A stretch of 64,000 bases of DNA from Gammaproteobacteria bacterium (GTDB lineage: Bacteria > Pseudomonadota > Gammaproteobacteria > GCA-002705445 > GCA-002716945). The translations under genes and the position numbers were made by a program. This document shows positions 47,514 through 56,848 of the stretch, in pieces (position 1 is the first letter of the stretch; the number at the start of each line of letters is the position of its first letter). The stretch covers positions 62,001 to 126,000 of the forward strand of contig JABIVC010000007.1 in NCBI GenBank assembly GCA_018667355.1, written 5' to 3'. The notes under the pieces are model-generated. The model searched no databases, had not been told where the DNA came from, and saw nothing but the letters and a program-made list of their open reading frames with translations.

Positions 47514-48092
47514 ATGAACCCACTATTATCAATAAAAGGAACAATAATTTCAGGATTTGTATTATCGGCGGTACTTGTACTCGCCATTGGCGGAAAATTG
47601 GTTGATATTGAGCATTATCTAAGATGGTTTCATTACCTCTCAGGTATAACCTGGATTGGCTTGCTGTACTATTTTAATTTTGTGCAAGTTCCAGCTATGG
47701 CATCAGCGATTGCAGATAAAGAGCCTGGTCCAGCAGCTATTGGTAAATATGTAGCTCCTCTAGCTCTTGTTTGGTTTAGGTGGGGTGCTGTTGTTACATG
47801 GGTAACAGGTGCATTATACTTGCAACATTATGGAATGTTACATGCTGCATTTACACTATCTGATGGAGCTGCAGGAATAGGTATAGGAGCATGGCTCGGT
47901 ACGATAATGTTGTTTAATGTATGGGTTTTAATCTGGCCAAACCAAAAGAAAATTCTTGGTATGGTATCAGCAACCCCAGAAGAAATAGCTAAAGCTAAAA
48001 AAGTTGCATTACTAGCGTCAAGAACAAACACTCTACTCAGCATACCAATGTTATTATTTATGGGTTATAGCCATAATGGATTAGGTATGTAA
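47514..48092 (+). CDS. PuuD/urate-oxidase-N-terminal-like membrane protein
   Basis: A 192-residue membrane protein with about five helices. HYLRWFHYLSGITWIGLLYYFNFVQ is written here in two parts because of its length: HYLRWFHYLSGITW and IGLLYYFNFVQ; this resembles the membrane half of PuuD-type urate hydroxylases. The usual C-terminal cytochrome c part is missing. ATG 47514 has AGG eight bases upstream; an in-frame reading from 47367 would overlap asnB and is not used. Function unknown; any urate link is a guess from family resemblance. Confidence 0.65.
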   Translation: MNPLLSIKGTIISGFVLSAVLVLAIGGKLVDIEHYLRWFHYLSGITWIGLLYYFNFVQVPAMASAIADKEPGPAAIGKYVAPLALVWFRWGAVVTWVTGALYLQHYGMLHAAFTLSDGAAGIGIGAWLGTIMLFNVWVLIWPNQKKILGMVSATPEEIAKAKKVALLASRTNTLLSIPMLLFMGYSHNGLGM

Positions 48093-48170
48093 ACAAAATT
48101 TAAATTTATGCCTGGCTTTGGTAGTCAGGTATAAACAAATGGTAAATATATCAAATTGAAGGAGAAGTAA

Positions 48171-48485
48171 ATGTCAGCATTAGATAGAATTAAGAAGCAA
48201 GTCACAGAAAATCCAGTCATGTTGTATATGAAAGGTACGCCAGAAATGCCTATGTGTGGATTTTCATCTAGAACAGTAGATGCGTTAAAACAGTGTGGCA
48301 AAGAATTTGGCTATTGTAATGTAATACTTGACCAAGAAGTCATGAGAGACTTACCTAGTTTCAAAGATTGGCCAACATTTCCTCAACTTTATATCAAGGG
48401 TGAACTAGTTGGTGGATGTGACATCACCTTGGAACTTTTCGAGTCTGGAGAATTAAAGAAACTGATTGATCAAGCTGTAGTTTAA
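48171..48485 (+). CDS. grxD: monothiol glutaredoxin (Grx4/GrxD)
   Basis: A 104-residue monothiol glutaredoxin that binds and hands on 2Fe-2S clusters. KGTPEMPMCGFSSRTVDAL holds the CGFS active site, WPTFPQLYIKGELVGGCDI the glutathione-binding part. A strong GGAG site lies just before the ATG. Stands as a single gene between the PuuD-like gene and a convergent methyltransferase. Confidence 0.95.
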   Translation: MSALDRIKKQVTENPVMLYMKGTPEMPMCGFSSRTVDALKQCGKEFGYCNVILDQEVMRDLPSFKDWPTFPQLYIKGELVGGCDITLELFESGELKKLIDQAVV

Positions 48486-48489
48486 AGCA

Positions 48490-49113
48490 CTACTTATTAT
48501 TTGTTGCGTGTATTATGTTCCAATAATCGAATATATTAATCTTTGACATTTCTTGTACATCTAAATCTGCATATTCATTGAATTCAGAAAATGGAAAGTA
48601 TGGTTTCCAACCTAATAATTTGCTTATGGGCATCAAACCTTTTTCAAACATCTTAACAAACTTGTTGTCAGATTCGTTGCTAAAATGATTCACAATATAA
48701 ATATCACCATCATTCTTGCAAACTCTTTTCATTTCTTCGATAAGTCTTTTAGGATTCTGCGTAACCGATACAACATACATGCCGACCACTTTATCAAAAC
48801 TATTGTCAGCAAAAGTCAGTTGTTCACCATTCATTAATAAAATATGTTTATTCTGAGTCTGATCTTTAATAATTCTCTTTTTTGCTACATCCAGCATATC
48901 TGGTGATAAATCTATGCCTACTACTTTTGTATCATCAGGATAGTATTGTAATGATGAACCTGTACCTATACCAATCTCAAGAACGTTATCGGTGCTGCTG
49001 CAGTCCATTTTTTTGATTATTGCTTTCTGACCTGGTCTAAAGACTTGTCCAAAAGTCGCATCATAAAACCCAGAGACTCTCTTATAAGATTTGATTATCG
49101 AGTTTTCGTCCAA
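48490..49113 (-). CDS. class I SAM methyltransferase, PmtA-like (phosphatidylethanolamine N-methyltransferase type)
   Basis: A 207-residue methyltransferase: a YDATFGQVFRPGQ start, the SAM motif VLEIGIGTGSSLQYYP, the GIDLSPDMLDVAKKR acidic loop and DNSFDKVVGMYVVSVTQNP. The later IYIVNHFSNES and LLGWKPYFPF segments recall the Rhodobacter PmtA type that methylates phosphatidylethanolamine toward phosphatidylcholine. A ubiquinone methyltransferase is less likely. Assignment rests on remembered motifs only. Confidence 0.75.
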   Translation of the reverse strand: MDENSIIKSYKRVSGFYDATFGQVFRPGQKAIIKKMDCSSTDNVLEIGIGTGSSLQYYPDDTKVVGIDLSPDMLDVAKKRIIKDQTQNKHILLMNGEQLTFADNSFDKVVGMYVVSVTQNPKRLIEEMKRVCKNDGDIYIVNHFSNESDNKFVKMFEKGLMPISKLLGWKPYFPFSEFNEYADLDVQEMSKINIFDYWNIIHATNNK

Positions 49114-49160
49114 TATGTTATCCTTAGTATAGTTATGAAGGTATTAATTATAGCATTAAT

Positions 49161-49685
49161 ATGATATTAAATTTAAAGATTTTTCTAGATATTCTAATGT
49201 TTTCTCGAGGTCCACAAGACCTCCCTTCAAGCTCTTTGCTTCTAAAAATGATTATCTTTATGAACATAGCTATTGGGCTCATTTCAGTTGATCCTAACGT
49301 TAGTTTTACGGTCAATATGTTATTTACAATTATATATATCGCGGTAACACTCTTATTCATAAAGTCATGTCTAGGAATAAAAGATAGAAATAATGGAACT
49401 CCTGATTTGTTTGTCTCTCGTCATACGCAGGTTTCTTCGAGTATTCTAGGTATACATGCCATCATAGCTTTATTTACCAGCATGATTGCGATAAGTAGAA
49501 TTACAGACGAGAGTTCTACATTATTTATTTTCTTAATAGTTTCATTATATGCATGGTTTGTAAATGGCTATATATTTAAAAATGCTTTTGATACTACAAT
49601 GTCAATTGGGCTTGCAATTTCATTACTACATAGCATTGCATGTGTATTTGTTATGATGATCTTCATCCAGGTATTAGCAATATGA
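49161..49685 (+). CDS. membrane protein of unknown function upstream of mpl
   Basis: A 174-residue protein with about five hydrophobic segments (around residues 27-43, 50-67, 92-110, 116-135 and 148-172). The N-terminal SRGPQDLPSSSLLL stretch looks conserved-type; I recall similar starts in uncharacterised proteobacterial membrane proteins but cannot name a family. Its stop overlaps the mpl start (ATGA), so it is translated together with mpl, which hints at a cell-envelope link and no more. Confidence 0.7.
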   Translation: MILNLKIFLDILMFSRGPQDLPSSSLLLKMIIFMNIAIGLISVDPNVSFTVNMLFTIIYIAVTLLFIKSCLGIKDRNNGTPDLFVSRHTQVSSSILGIHAIIALFTSMIAISRITDESSTLFIFLIVSLYAWFVNGYIFKNAFDTTMSIGLAISLLHSIACVFVMMIFIQVLAI

Positions 49686-51022
49686 AAATACATATTTTAG
49701 GAATTGGCGGAACATTTATGGCTGGTATAGCTATTATAGCTAAACAGTTAGGTCATCAAGTTACTGGTTCAGATAAAAATTTATATGACCCTATGAAATC
49801 TGTCCTGGAGAAAGAAAATATTAAATTTACCGAAGGGTATAATCCCAAAATATTAGATAAGAAATTTGATTTAGTAATTGTCGGTAATGTAATGTCTCGT
49901 GGAATGAGCATAATAGAAAGATTACTTGAAAATAATATTAAATATATTTCTGGTCCGCAATGGTTATATGAAAATGTATTATGCAAAAAAAAAGTTATAG
50001 CTATATCGGGAACTCATGGTAAAACAACAACATCCTCTCTTGTCACGTGGATATTGAAACATGCAAAACTAAACCCAAGCTATCTTATAGGAGGGCAACC
50101 AATTAATTTAATCTCCCCAGCAAAATTAACAACATCAAAATATTTTGTAATTGAAGCTGACGAATATGATACTTCTTTTTTTGACAAGAGATCAAAGTAT
50201 ATACATTATCGCCCAAATATATTAGTAATAAATAACATAGAATTTGACCATGCAGATATATTTGAAAATATAGACGCTGTGATTAAAAATTTTCACCACT
50301 TAGTGAGAATAGTGCCAAAAAATGGAAAAGTTATTTATAATAAAGACGATAAAAATATTAAAAAGATGATTAAAAAAGGTATTTGGTCAAAAGAACTTTC
50401 GCTCACATCTAAAAATAATAAAAATGCAGATTGGTCACTTTCTAAAGATGGTATTAACTTTTTTCTTGAAAAAAATAAAATGAAATCGAATTATAAAAAG
50501 AAAATAGAGTCTAGCCTCATGGGGATACATAATCATAAAAATATTTCGTTAGCAATTCTGGCTTCGATTCAAGCCGGAGTCTCTTTTTCAGCATGTATAG
50601 AGGCAATAAAAAAATTTAAAGGGGTTAAAAGACGAATGGAAAAAATTGAAAACAGTGGCATATGGAGGATTTATGATGACTTTGCACATCATCCAACAGA
50701 GATTGAAAGCTCAATTAAATCATTGAAAGAAAACTTTAAGGGCAAGAAGATTCTGTCAATATGTGAGATAAAATCTCACTCTATGATATCTGGTGCTCAT
50801 AAAAATAATCTTCCTATAGCATTGGGTAATTCTCATTATAGTATAATAATAAAATCACCATTATCTAAATGGACCATTGTTAATAAAAATAGAAATTTAT
50901 GTATTGTAAACTCTTATGCTAAAGCACTAGAGTTCATGAGAAAACTTGAAAACAAAATAGATATTATATTGCTAATGAGTAATAAAAGTACAATAGGTAT
51001 TCGTAATTATATTAAAAAATGA
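49682..51022 (+). CDS. mpl: UDP-N-acetylmuramate:L-alanyl-gamma-D-glutamyl-meso-diaminopimelate ligase
   Basis: Mur-ligase that reattaches recycled tripeptide to UDP-MurNAc. The N-terminus is MKIHILGIGGTFMAGIA, the ATP loop ISGTHGKTTTSSLVTWIL, and later NNIEFDHADIF and IYDDFAHHPTEI. The FDKRSKYIHYRPNILV run fits Mpl rather than MurC. ATG 49682 overlaps the stop of the upstream gene by four bases; 446 residues is normal. Works with AmpD (54809) in wall recycling. Confidence 0.93.
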   Translation: MKIHILGIGGTFMAGIAIIAKQLGHQVTGSDKNLYDPMKSVLEKENIKFTEGYNPKILDKKFDLVIVGNVMSRGMSIIERLLENNIKYISGPQWLYENVLCKKKVIAISGTHGKTTTSSLVTWILKHAKLNPSYLIGGQPINLISPAKLTTSKYFVIEADEYDTSFFDKRSKYIHYRPNILVINNIEFDHADIFENIDAVIKNFHHLVRIVPKNGKVIYNKDDKNIKKMIKKGIWSKELSLTSKNNKNADWSLSKDGINFFLEKNKMKSNYKKKIESSLMGIHNHKNISLAILASIQAGVSFSACIEAIKKFKGVKRRMEKIENSGIWRIYDDFAHHPTEIESSIKSLKENFKGKKILSICEIKSHSMISGAHKNNLPIALGNSHYSIIIKSPLSKWTIVNKNRNLCIVNSYAKALEFMRKLENKIDIILLMSNKSTIGIRNYIKK

Positions 51023-51414
51023 AAAAAATTAATAAAACAGATGGTGAGTGGCAAGAAGAGCTTTCTGCGTCTGCATATACTGTTACAAGAAAAAAAGGAA
51101 CGGAGACTCCATTTAGTGGTGATCTTTACTTCAATCTAGATAATGGTGATTATAATTGTATCTGCTGTGGGAATACTTTATTTAAATCTGATGATAAATA
51201 TGACTCTGGTACAGGTTGGCCAAGTTTCTTTAGTGCAGCTTCTAATGAATCTATTTATACCAAAGCTGATATGTCTCTAGGCATGTCTCGAGTTGAAGCA
51301 TTATGTATCAATTGTGATGCGCATCTTGGTCATGTTTTTGATGATGGCCCTAAGCCAACAGGAAAAAGATACTGTATTAACTCAGTTGCTTTAAAATTTA
51401 TTAAAAAGGATTAA
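51019..51414 (+). CDS. msrB: peptide-methionine (R)-S-oxide reductase MsrB
   Basis: Repairs oxidised methionine. Zinc cysteines are seen in CICCGNTLF and in CINCDAHLGHVFDDGP, and the catalytic cysteine in RYCINSVAL. Length 131 is normal. Overlaps mpl by four bases; a stand-alone MsrB, not the MsrAB fusion. Confidence 0.95.
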   Translation: MKKINKTDGEWQEELSASAYTVTRKKGTETPFSGDLYFNLDNGDYNCICCGNTLFKSDDKYDSGTGWPSFFSAASNESIYTKADMSLGMSRVEALCINCDAHLGHVFDDGPKPTGKRYCINSVALKFIKKD

Positions 51415-51416
51415 TA

Positions 51417-52031
51417 ATGAAAAATAAATCAATACCTTTTTTTCCTCTACAAAGCATAGTATTGCCCGGCGGTATATTTCCCTTGAGAATATTTGAAAGA
51501 AGATATTTAGACATGGTAAGGGATTGTATTAAAGATGAAACTGGATTCTGCATTACACTGATTCGCAATAATTCTCAGGAAGAGTATATAACTAATATAT
51601 ATAACTATGGATGTTATGTAAAAATAACTGACTGGAATCAACTTGATGATGGTTTATTAGGCATAACTGTTGAAGGGATAAATAAAATAAAAGTACTAGA
51701 CAGTAATCTAGATGAAACTAATTTACTTACAGGAACAATAGAAAATATAGAAACTGAAAAAGAGTATATGATACCTCAGAAGTATTTACTATTGTCTAAA
51801 TTTTATAAAAAAATATATCCAGGCATTAAACATATTATAAGGTTCAAAAAAGAAAAATATGCAGATGCATCATGGGTAGGCTTTAGATTGATTGAGTGTT
51901 TGCCTCTAGATTCTTCTTCTAAAAATAAATTGATTGCTATGAATAATGCAATAGATCGACTAGATATGCTTTACAAGATAGTTCAAAAAATATATAAAGC
52001 TGAAGTAAACGACTTAATGACTAATCAGTAG
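51417..52031 (+). CDS. LON N-terminal (substrate-binding) domain protein
   Basis: A 204-residue protein starting FFPLQSIVLPGGIFPLRIFERRY, of which PLQSIVLPGGIFPLRIFE is the LON-domain hallmark. It has no ATPase or protease part, so it is one of the free-standing LON-domain proteins of unknown function common in proteobacteria. Two bases after msrB, and its end overlaps the end of ilvD by 11 bases on the opposite strand. Confidence 0.88.
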   Translation: MKNKSIPFFPLQSIVLPGGIFPLRIFERRYLDMVRDCIKDETGFCITLIRNNSQEEYITNIYNYGCYVKITDWNQLDDGLLGITVEGINKIKVLDSNLDETNLLTGTIENIETEKEYMIPQKYLLLSKFYKKIYPGIKHIIRFKKEKYADASWVGFRLIECLPLDSSSKNKLIAMNNAIDRLDMLYKIVQKIYKAEVNDLMTNQ

Positions 52032-53688
52032 TAATTGCCCCTTCATCTGCTTGTTTTACTAGCTTTGCATATTTGGATAATACACCTGGTATAGTCTTTC
52101 TAGATGGCTTCTTCCAAGCACTCAATCTCTTATTAATCTCTGCTTTACTAAGTTTGAGAGATAGTTTTTGAGTGATTGCATTAATCTCAATCATATCTCC
52201 ATTTTTAATAATAGCTAAAGGTCCACCTATATATGCTTCTGGTGAAATATGTCCTACTACAAAGCCATGGCTTCCCCCAGAAAACCTCCCATCCGTAATA
52301 AGCGCAACATCTTTTCCTAAACCTTTACCCATTACTGCTGATGTAGGCGACAGCATTTCTCTCATACCAGGTCCACCAACAGGACCCTCATATCTAATGA
52401 CTATGACCGTTCCCTTTTTTACCTTATCACTAAGTATATCTTTAAGAGCTAATTCTTCTGAATTATATACCTTAGCTTTTCCAGTAAATTTAGTACCCTC
52501 TTTACCAGATATTTTTGCAACTGAGCCTAATGGGGATAGATTCCCTTTAAGGATAATTAGATGACCATTATCTTTGATTGGGGCATCAAATGGCATAATA
52601 ATTTTTTGTTTTTTATTATAATGTTTTATATTTTTTAAATTTTGTTTCAATGTCTTGCCAGTGACAGTTAAGCAATCACCATGAAGGAGCCCTTTTTCAA
52701 GAAGCATTTTCATTAATGGTGCTACACCTCCAATTTTAACTAATTCTGACATTGAATATTTTCCACTTGGTTTAAGGTCCGCTAAAACAGGGGTTCTTTT
52801 ACCGACAGTATCAAAATCACTTAAATTAATATCTACTCCTGCGGAATTAGCTATGGCAAGCAGATGGAGTACAGCATTAGTTGACCCTCCTAATGCCATA
52901 ACTACAGTTATTGCATTCTCAAGTGATTGTTTTGTGATAATATCTTTCGGCTTAATGTCTTTTTTCACACATAGCATTAGTGCTTTAGCTGAATCTTTGC
53001 AGTCATTTTTTTTAGAATTAGATATTGCTACTTGCGCAGAACTATTAGTTAAACTCATCCCCAAAGCTTCAATGGCACATGCCATAGTATTTGCAGTATA
53101 CATTCCTCCGCATGATCCTGGACCCGGGATTGCTTTTTTTTCAATTGCATATAATTCTTTATCAGACATTTTATTATTTGCATTTTTACCTACAGCTTCA
53201 AAAACAGAAACAATATCTATTTTTTTAGATTCATGTACTCCTGGTAGAATTGTTCCTCCATATACAAAAATAGAAGGTCTATTTAATCTAGCCATAGCCA
53301 TAATGCATCCAGGCATATTTTTATCACACCCCCCTATTGTCAAAAAACCATCAAAGCCTTCACATCCAACAACAGTTTCAATAGAATCAGCTATAACTTC
53401 CCTAGAAACTAGAGAATACTTCATCCCTTCTGTACCCATAGATATACCATCAGATATAGTTATCGTATTGAAAATGACAGCCTTTCCTCCATTAGAATCA
53501 ATTGAATTAGCTGTAACATCTGCAAGCTTATTTATGTGCATATTGCAAGGTGTGACCATGCTCCAAGTCGAAGCAACACCTATCTGGGGAAGCTTAAAAT
53601 CTTTGTCTTTGAAGCCAACGGCTCTTAGCATTGACCTACTCGGAGACCTATCTTTACCATCAACTACTTTTGAAGAATATTTACGCAT
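52021..53688 (-). CDS. ilvD: dihydroxy-acid dehydratase
   Basis: Iron-sulfur dehydratase of valine, leucine and isoleucine synthesis. Cluster and active-site motifs are GGCDKNMPGCIMAM, GSCGGMYTANTMACAIEALG-type (start GSCGGMYTANTM) and TDGRFSGGSHGFVVGHISPE-type (start TDGRFSGGSHG). Length 555 matches the shorter IlvD form. Followed upstream by rnd after three bases. Confidence 0.96.
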   Translation of the reverse strand: MRKYSSKVVDGKDRSPSRSMLRAVGFKDKDFKLPQIGVASTWSMVTPCNMHINKLADVTANSIDSNGGKAVIFNTITISDGISMGTEGMKYSLVSREVIADSIETVVGCEGFDGFLTIGGCDKNMPGCIMAMARLNRPSIFVYGGTILPGVHESKKIDIVSVFEAVGKNANNKMSDKELYAIEKKAIPGPGSCGGMYTANTMACAIEALGMSLTNSSAQVAISNSKKNDCKDSAKALMLCVKKDIKPKDIITKQSLENAITVVMALGGSTNAVLHLLAIANSAGVDINLSDFDTVGKRTPVLADLKPSGKYSMSELVKIGGVAPLMKMLLEKGLLHGDCLTVTGKTLKQNLKNIKHYNKKQKIIMPFDAPIKDNGHLIILKGNLSPLGSVAKISGKEGTKFTGKAKVYNSEELALKDILSDKVKKGTVIVIRYEGPVGGPGMREMLSPTSAVMGKGLGKDVALITDGRFSGGSHGFVVGHISPEAYIGGPLAIIKNGDMIEINAITQKLSLKLSKAEINKRLSAWKKPSRKTIPGVLSKYAKLVKQADEGAITTD

Positions 53689-53691
53689 TGC

Positions 53692-54756
53692 CTATTGTAC
53701 CAACTTCCCAAATATTTTAAATCTCCAGCCTTGTAAAAATCTAATATCTTTCTTTCCTCTTGCAAATAAATCAATATCACGTTTATTCGCAATTAATGAA
53801 GGAGCAACCTTATATTCTTCACATACAATCTCTAATGTTTGATGACATATATTAACTTTTTTGTTGTACATTGAAGGGTCAAATTTTTCAAACTCAATTT
53901 GTGCATCATTACATTTAATCTTTAAGACAGAAAGAATATGCTTAACATCTTTTTCACTAGGTTGATGCTTCAAATTATCCAAGATGAGCATTAACTTATT
54001 AGGTCGAGATAAAGTTATCTTAATAAGTTCGCTATCACTAAAAATCCATCTTTTCGGCATATCATGGTTAATAGCTTTTTCCTCTCTCCATTTAGATAAA
54101 ATTTTTAAATGATTTAATTGTGTACTGGTAATCTTAGATGGTAAGTTAACTTTCTGCCAAGAAATATCTGGTTCTGTTACTATATTAGACTTTTCAAGCT
54201 CAAGCTTCTGCTCTTCAAGAAACCAATCATATCTATTTAGTCCTATCAGCTGATTTTTCAAAATCTCATATAGACCTATCAAATACTTTACATCATTTCC
54301 AGCATATTCAATTTTATCATCTGAAATAGGTCTTTTGAGCCAGTCAGTTCTCCATGAACCTTCTTTAAGTAAAACACTAAAGTGTCTTTTTACAAGATTC
54401 GAATAACTGATACTTATTTCTGGGTTAATAAAATTATCAGCTAATTGTGTATCAAATATATTCTCAGGATAACATCCATAATAATGATTTAAAACTTCAA
54501 GATCCTGTTTAGAAGAATGAATTATCTTAACAATATTTTTATCTTTTAATAAATCTATGACTAGTTCTTTATTATTTAATGCAAGTATATCTATGCAGTA
54601 TGTATGTTTTTTATCACTGAGCTGTAATAAAGCCAAGATTGGATAATAAGTAGATTCTCTAATAAATTCTGTATCCAGACCTATTGCACTTGAAGACTTG
54701 AGGTCTTTAATGATATTTTGTAACTTTATATCTGTATTAATTAAAAAGTTTGGCAT
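53692..54756 (-). CDS. rnd: ribonuclease D
   Basis: 3'-5' exoribonuclease that trims tRNA and other stable RNAs. The DEDD exonuclease sites are visible as IGLDTEFIRES, the DTQLADNF segment and YAGNDVKYLIGLYE; an HRDC-type helical domain follows from about residue 210. Length 354 is near normal. Its start context is identical over 14 bases with that of rsmI. Confidence 0.93.
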   Translation of the reverse strand: MPNFLINTDIKLQNIIKDLKSSSAIGLDTEFIRESTYYPILALLQLSDKKHTYCIDILALNNKELVIDLLKDKNIVKIIHSSKQDLEVLNHYYGCYPENIFDTQLADNFINPEISISYSNLVKRHFSVLLKEGSWRTDWLKRPISDDKIEYAGNDVKYLIGLYEILKNQLIGLNRYDWFLEEQKLELEKSNIVTEPDISWQKVNLPSKITSTQLNHLKILSKWREEKAINHDMPKRWIFSDSELIKITLSRPNKLMLILDNLKHQPSEKDVKHILSVLKIKCNDAQIEFEKFDPSMYNKKVNICHQTLEIVCEEYKVAPSLIANKRDIDLFARGKKDIRFLQGWRFKIFGKLVQ

Positions 54757-54808
54757 AATTAGGAATAGTTAACATGATATCAGCGAATGATGAGTTCTTA
54801 TATAAAAA

Positions 54809-55351
54809 ATGTTTAAAATTAATAGAAATTCTCACTTAATAGAGGGTATTACATATCTTCCTTCAGATAATTACGACTCTAGGCCAGATAATACAAGCAT
54901 TGATACGATAATCATACATTGTATAAGTTTGCCAGCAGGCGTTTATGACAATGATAATGTTAGCAACCTATTTACAAATAATTTGGATATTTCTGAAGAT
55001 AAATCGTTTGTTTCATTGAAAGATCTTAAAGTATCAGCACATTTATTTATCAAAAGGGATGGCAAAATAATACAATTTGTTCCTTTAAACTTGAGAGCTT
55101 GGCATGCAGGAATCTCAAAATATAAAGGGAGGGAGAATTTTAATGACTTTTCTATTGGAATTGAGCTAGAAGGCACATCAAACTCATCATTTACTGAAGA
55201 ACAGTATAATAAATTAAAAGAAATTATTAAAACAACAAAGACTTTCTATCCTGAAATTGTAGACGATAACATAATAGGTCATAATAAGGTTTCACCAGAA
55301 AGAAAAGAGGATCCTGGAAAATTCTTTGAATGGGATAAAATTAAAGGTTAA
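54809..55351 (+). CDS. ampD: 1,6-anhydro-N-acetylmuramyl-L-alanine amidase AmpD
   Basis: Cytoplasmic zinc amidase of wall recycling. Zinc histidines are in IIIHCISLPAG and IIGHNKVSPERKEDPGK (with the Asp), and FSIGIELEGTSNSSFT holds the conserved acidic residue. No signal peptide, consistent with cytoplasmic AmpD. Length 180 is normal. Next to ampE. Confidence 0.94.
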   Translation: MFKINRNSHLIEGITYLPSDNYDSRPDNTSIDTIIIHCISLPAGVYDNDNVSNLFTNNLDISEDKSFVSLKDLKVSAHLFIKRDGKIIQFVPLNLRAWHAGISKYKGRENFNDFSIGIELEGTSNSSFTEEQYNKLKEIIKTTKTFYPEIVDDNIIGHNKVSPERKEDPGKFFEWDKIKG

Positions 55352-55354
55352 AAG

Positions 55355-56203
55355 ATGATTACAGCTTTACTAATATTTTTTGCTTTAGTTCTTGAATATG
55401 TATATGATCCGATATCACATATGAAGAATACTACAGTTATAAGTATTACATTTGAAAAATATAAAACATTAGTAAAAAAATATATATATGATAAATATTA
55501 TATTTACTTAGTTTTTCCTATTGCTGTAATCGTGCTCTATTCATTAATAACATATGTAATAGATAATTATTTTCATAGTATATTTACATTTATTCTAGAT
55601 TTGACAGTACTTCTTTATTGCTTAAAACCTAGCGAGTTTAATAGAAAAGTAGAAGAAATTAAGTTTTCTCAAGAGAATGAAGTGAAAGACATTAGCTCTC
55701 CAAGATTCAATTATATTCTTCCTAATCATAAGGGTAGAAAATTTTTTGAAAATATATTTTATAATTCTACAAGAAATATATTTACAGTACTATTTTATTT
55801 TCTTATTTTAGGGCCATCTGGCTCGCTGGCATTCATTATATTAGATAACTACATATATAATGACAAGATGAAAATCAATCAAAAATCTAAAAAAGAATTA
55901 AAAATCATTTTGTCCATAATTGAATATATCCCTATAAGGCTATGTATATTCTCATTTGCAGTAGTTGCTAACTATGAATTATGTAGTGAAGCATGGAGGA
56001 CATCAAAAAAAGAAAAAAATTTGTATGACTCAAATATTGCTCTTATAAACACTGTTGGAATGGCATCATATGAAAAATTAGAGATTGACTCGAAAGATGC
56101 AGATGAAGAAAAAATTATATTTATACAATCAATTATATATAGAGCTTTCCTCTCATGGCTAAGCTTGATAGGTTTTTTAATTATCGGTGGTATCTTTATC
56201 TGA
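55355..56203 (+). CDS. ampE: AmpE-like inner-membrane protein
   Basis: A 282-residue membrane protein with about five helices. It starts ALLIFFALVLEY and has GPSGSLAFIILDNY and a central charged loop. Similarity is general, but position straight after ampD (three bases) matches the ampDE operon. Its end overlaps the end of queH by 27 bases on the other strand. Function in beta-lactamase signalling is known only from enterobacteria. Confidence 0.82.
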   Translation: MITALLIFFALVLEYVYDPISHMKNTTVISITFEKYKTLVKKYIYDKYYIYLVFPIAVIVLYSLITYVIDNYFHSIFTFILDLTVLLYCLKPSEFNRKVEEIKFSQENEVKDISSPRFNYILPNHKGRKFFENIFYNSTRNIFTVLFYFLILGPSGSLAFIILDNYIYNDKMKINQKSKKELKIILSIIEYIPIRLCIFSFAVVANYELCSEAWRTSKKEKNLYDSNIALINTVGMASYEKLEIDSKDADEEKIIFIQSIIYRAFLSWLSLIGFLIIGGIFI

Positions 56204-56848
56204 ATGAGAGTAGAATTTTTTACCAATTTCTATTATGGGTTTCATATTTTTCTCTCTCCAGGTATTTGTATCTCTTAGTGAATATACGCACCCACAGTAT
56301 TCTTGCATATAGAATTTCTCATCCTTTGATACTTCTATCATCCGCTGAGAACCATTCTCTTTTCTCCAATTAAAAGTCCAGTATTCAAGATCTTTGAACT
56401 TCGAAGCAGCATTAATTCCTGATAGATTAATCTGGCTCATATCTTTCCACCTTGAAATTCCAAGAGTGCTAGAAATTATATCAAATCCATTTGTAGACGC
56501 ATACTCAGCTGTTTTAAAAAACCTCATATCAAAACAAACAGAGCACCTTTTTCCTCTTTCAGGTTCTTGTCCCATTCCCTTCGTCAGATCGAACCAAGTT
56601 CTCGGATTATAATCAGCATCAATAAATGGAATATTGTTTTTAATTGAGAATGACATATTTTCTTCCTTGCGAAGAAGATATTCTTGATGGGGGTGGATGT
56701 TAGGGTTATAGAAATAAACAGTATAATTTATATTAGAGTCTATTAATCTTTTCATGATATCGCCAGAACATGGTGCGCAACATGAATGCAAAAGCAAATT
56801 ATTTTTACCGCTTGGTAATTGTAATTTAGTAGTAAAATTATTACTCAT
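56177..56848 (-). CDS. queH: epoxyqueuosine reductase QueH
   Basis: Non-cobalamin epoxyqueuosine reductase that finishes queuosine in tRNA. The N-terminal LLLHSCCAPCSGD, the NPNIHPHQEYLLRKEE run, GKRCSVCFDMRF and the C-terminal YCGCVYSLRDT supply the cysteine pairs of the family. Length 223 is typical. It replaces the cobalamin-dependent QueG common in gammaproteobacteria. Overlaps tatD by four bases. Confidence 0.9.
   Translation of the reverse strand: MSNNFTTKLQLPSGKNNLLLHSCCAPCSGDIMKRLIDSNINYTVYFYNPNIHPHQEYLLRKEENMSFSIKNNIPFIDADYNPRTWFDLTKGMGQEPERGKRCSVCFDMRFFKTAEYASTNGFDIISSTLGISRWKDMSQINLSGINAASKFKDLEYWTFNWRKENGSQRMIEVSKDEKFYMQEYCGCVYSLRDTNTWREKNMKPIIEIGKKFYSHSDKDTTDN

Noticed and set aside
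48108-48132. Hairpin ATGCCTG/CAGGTAT between the PuuD-like gene and grxD
   Set aside because: No T-run follows on the plus strand, the loop is 11 bases and one pair is G-T; not enough for a terminator call.
52853-53842. A 329-codon open frame on the plus strand
   Set aside because: It runs antisense to ilvD and into rnd, both of which are clear by motifs; it has no ribosome site and no recognisable domain. It is a shadow of the coding strand.
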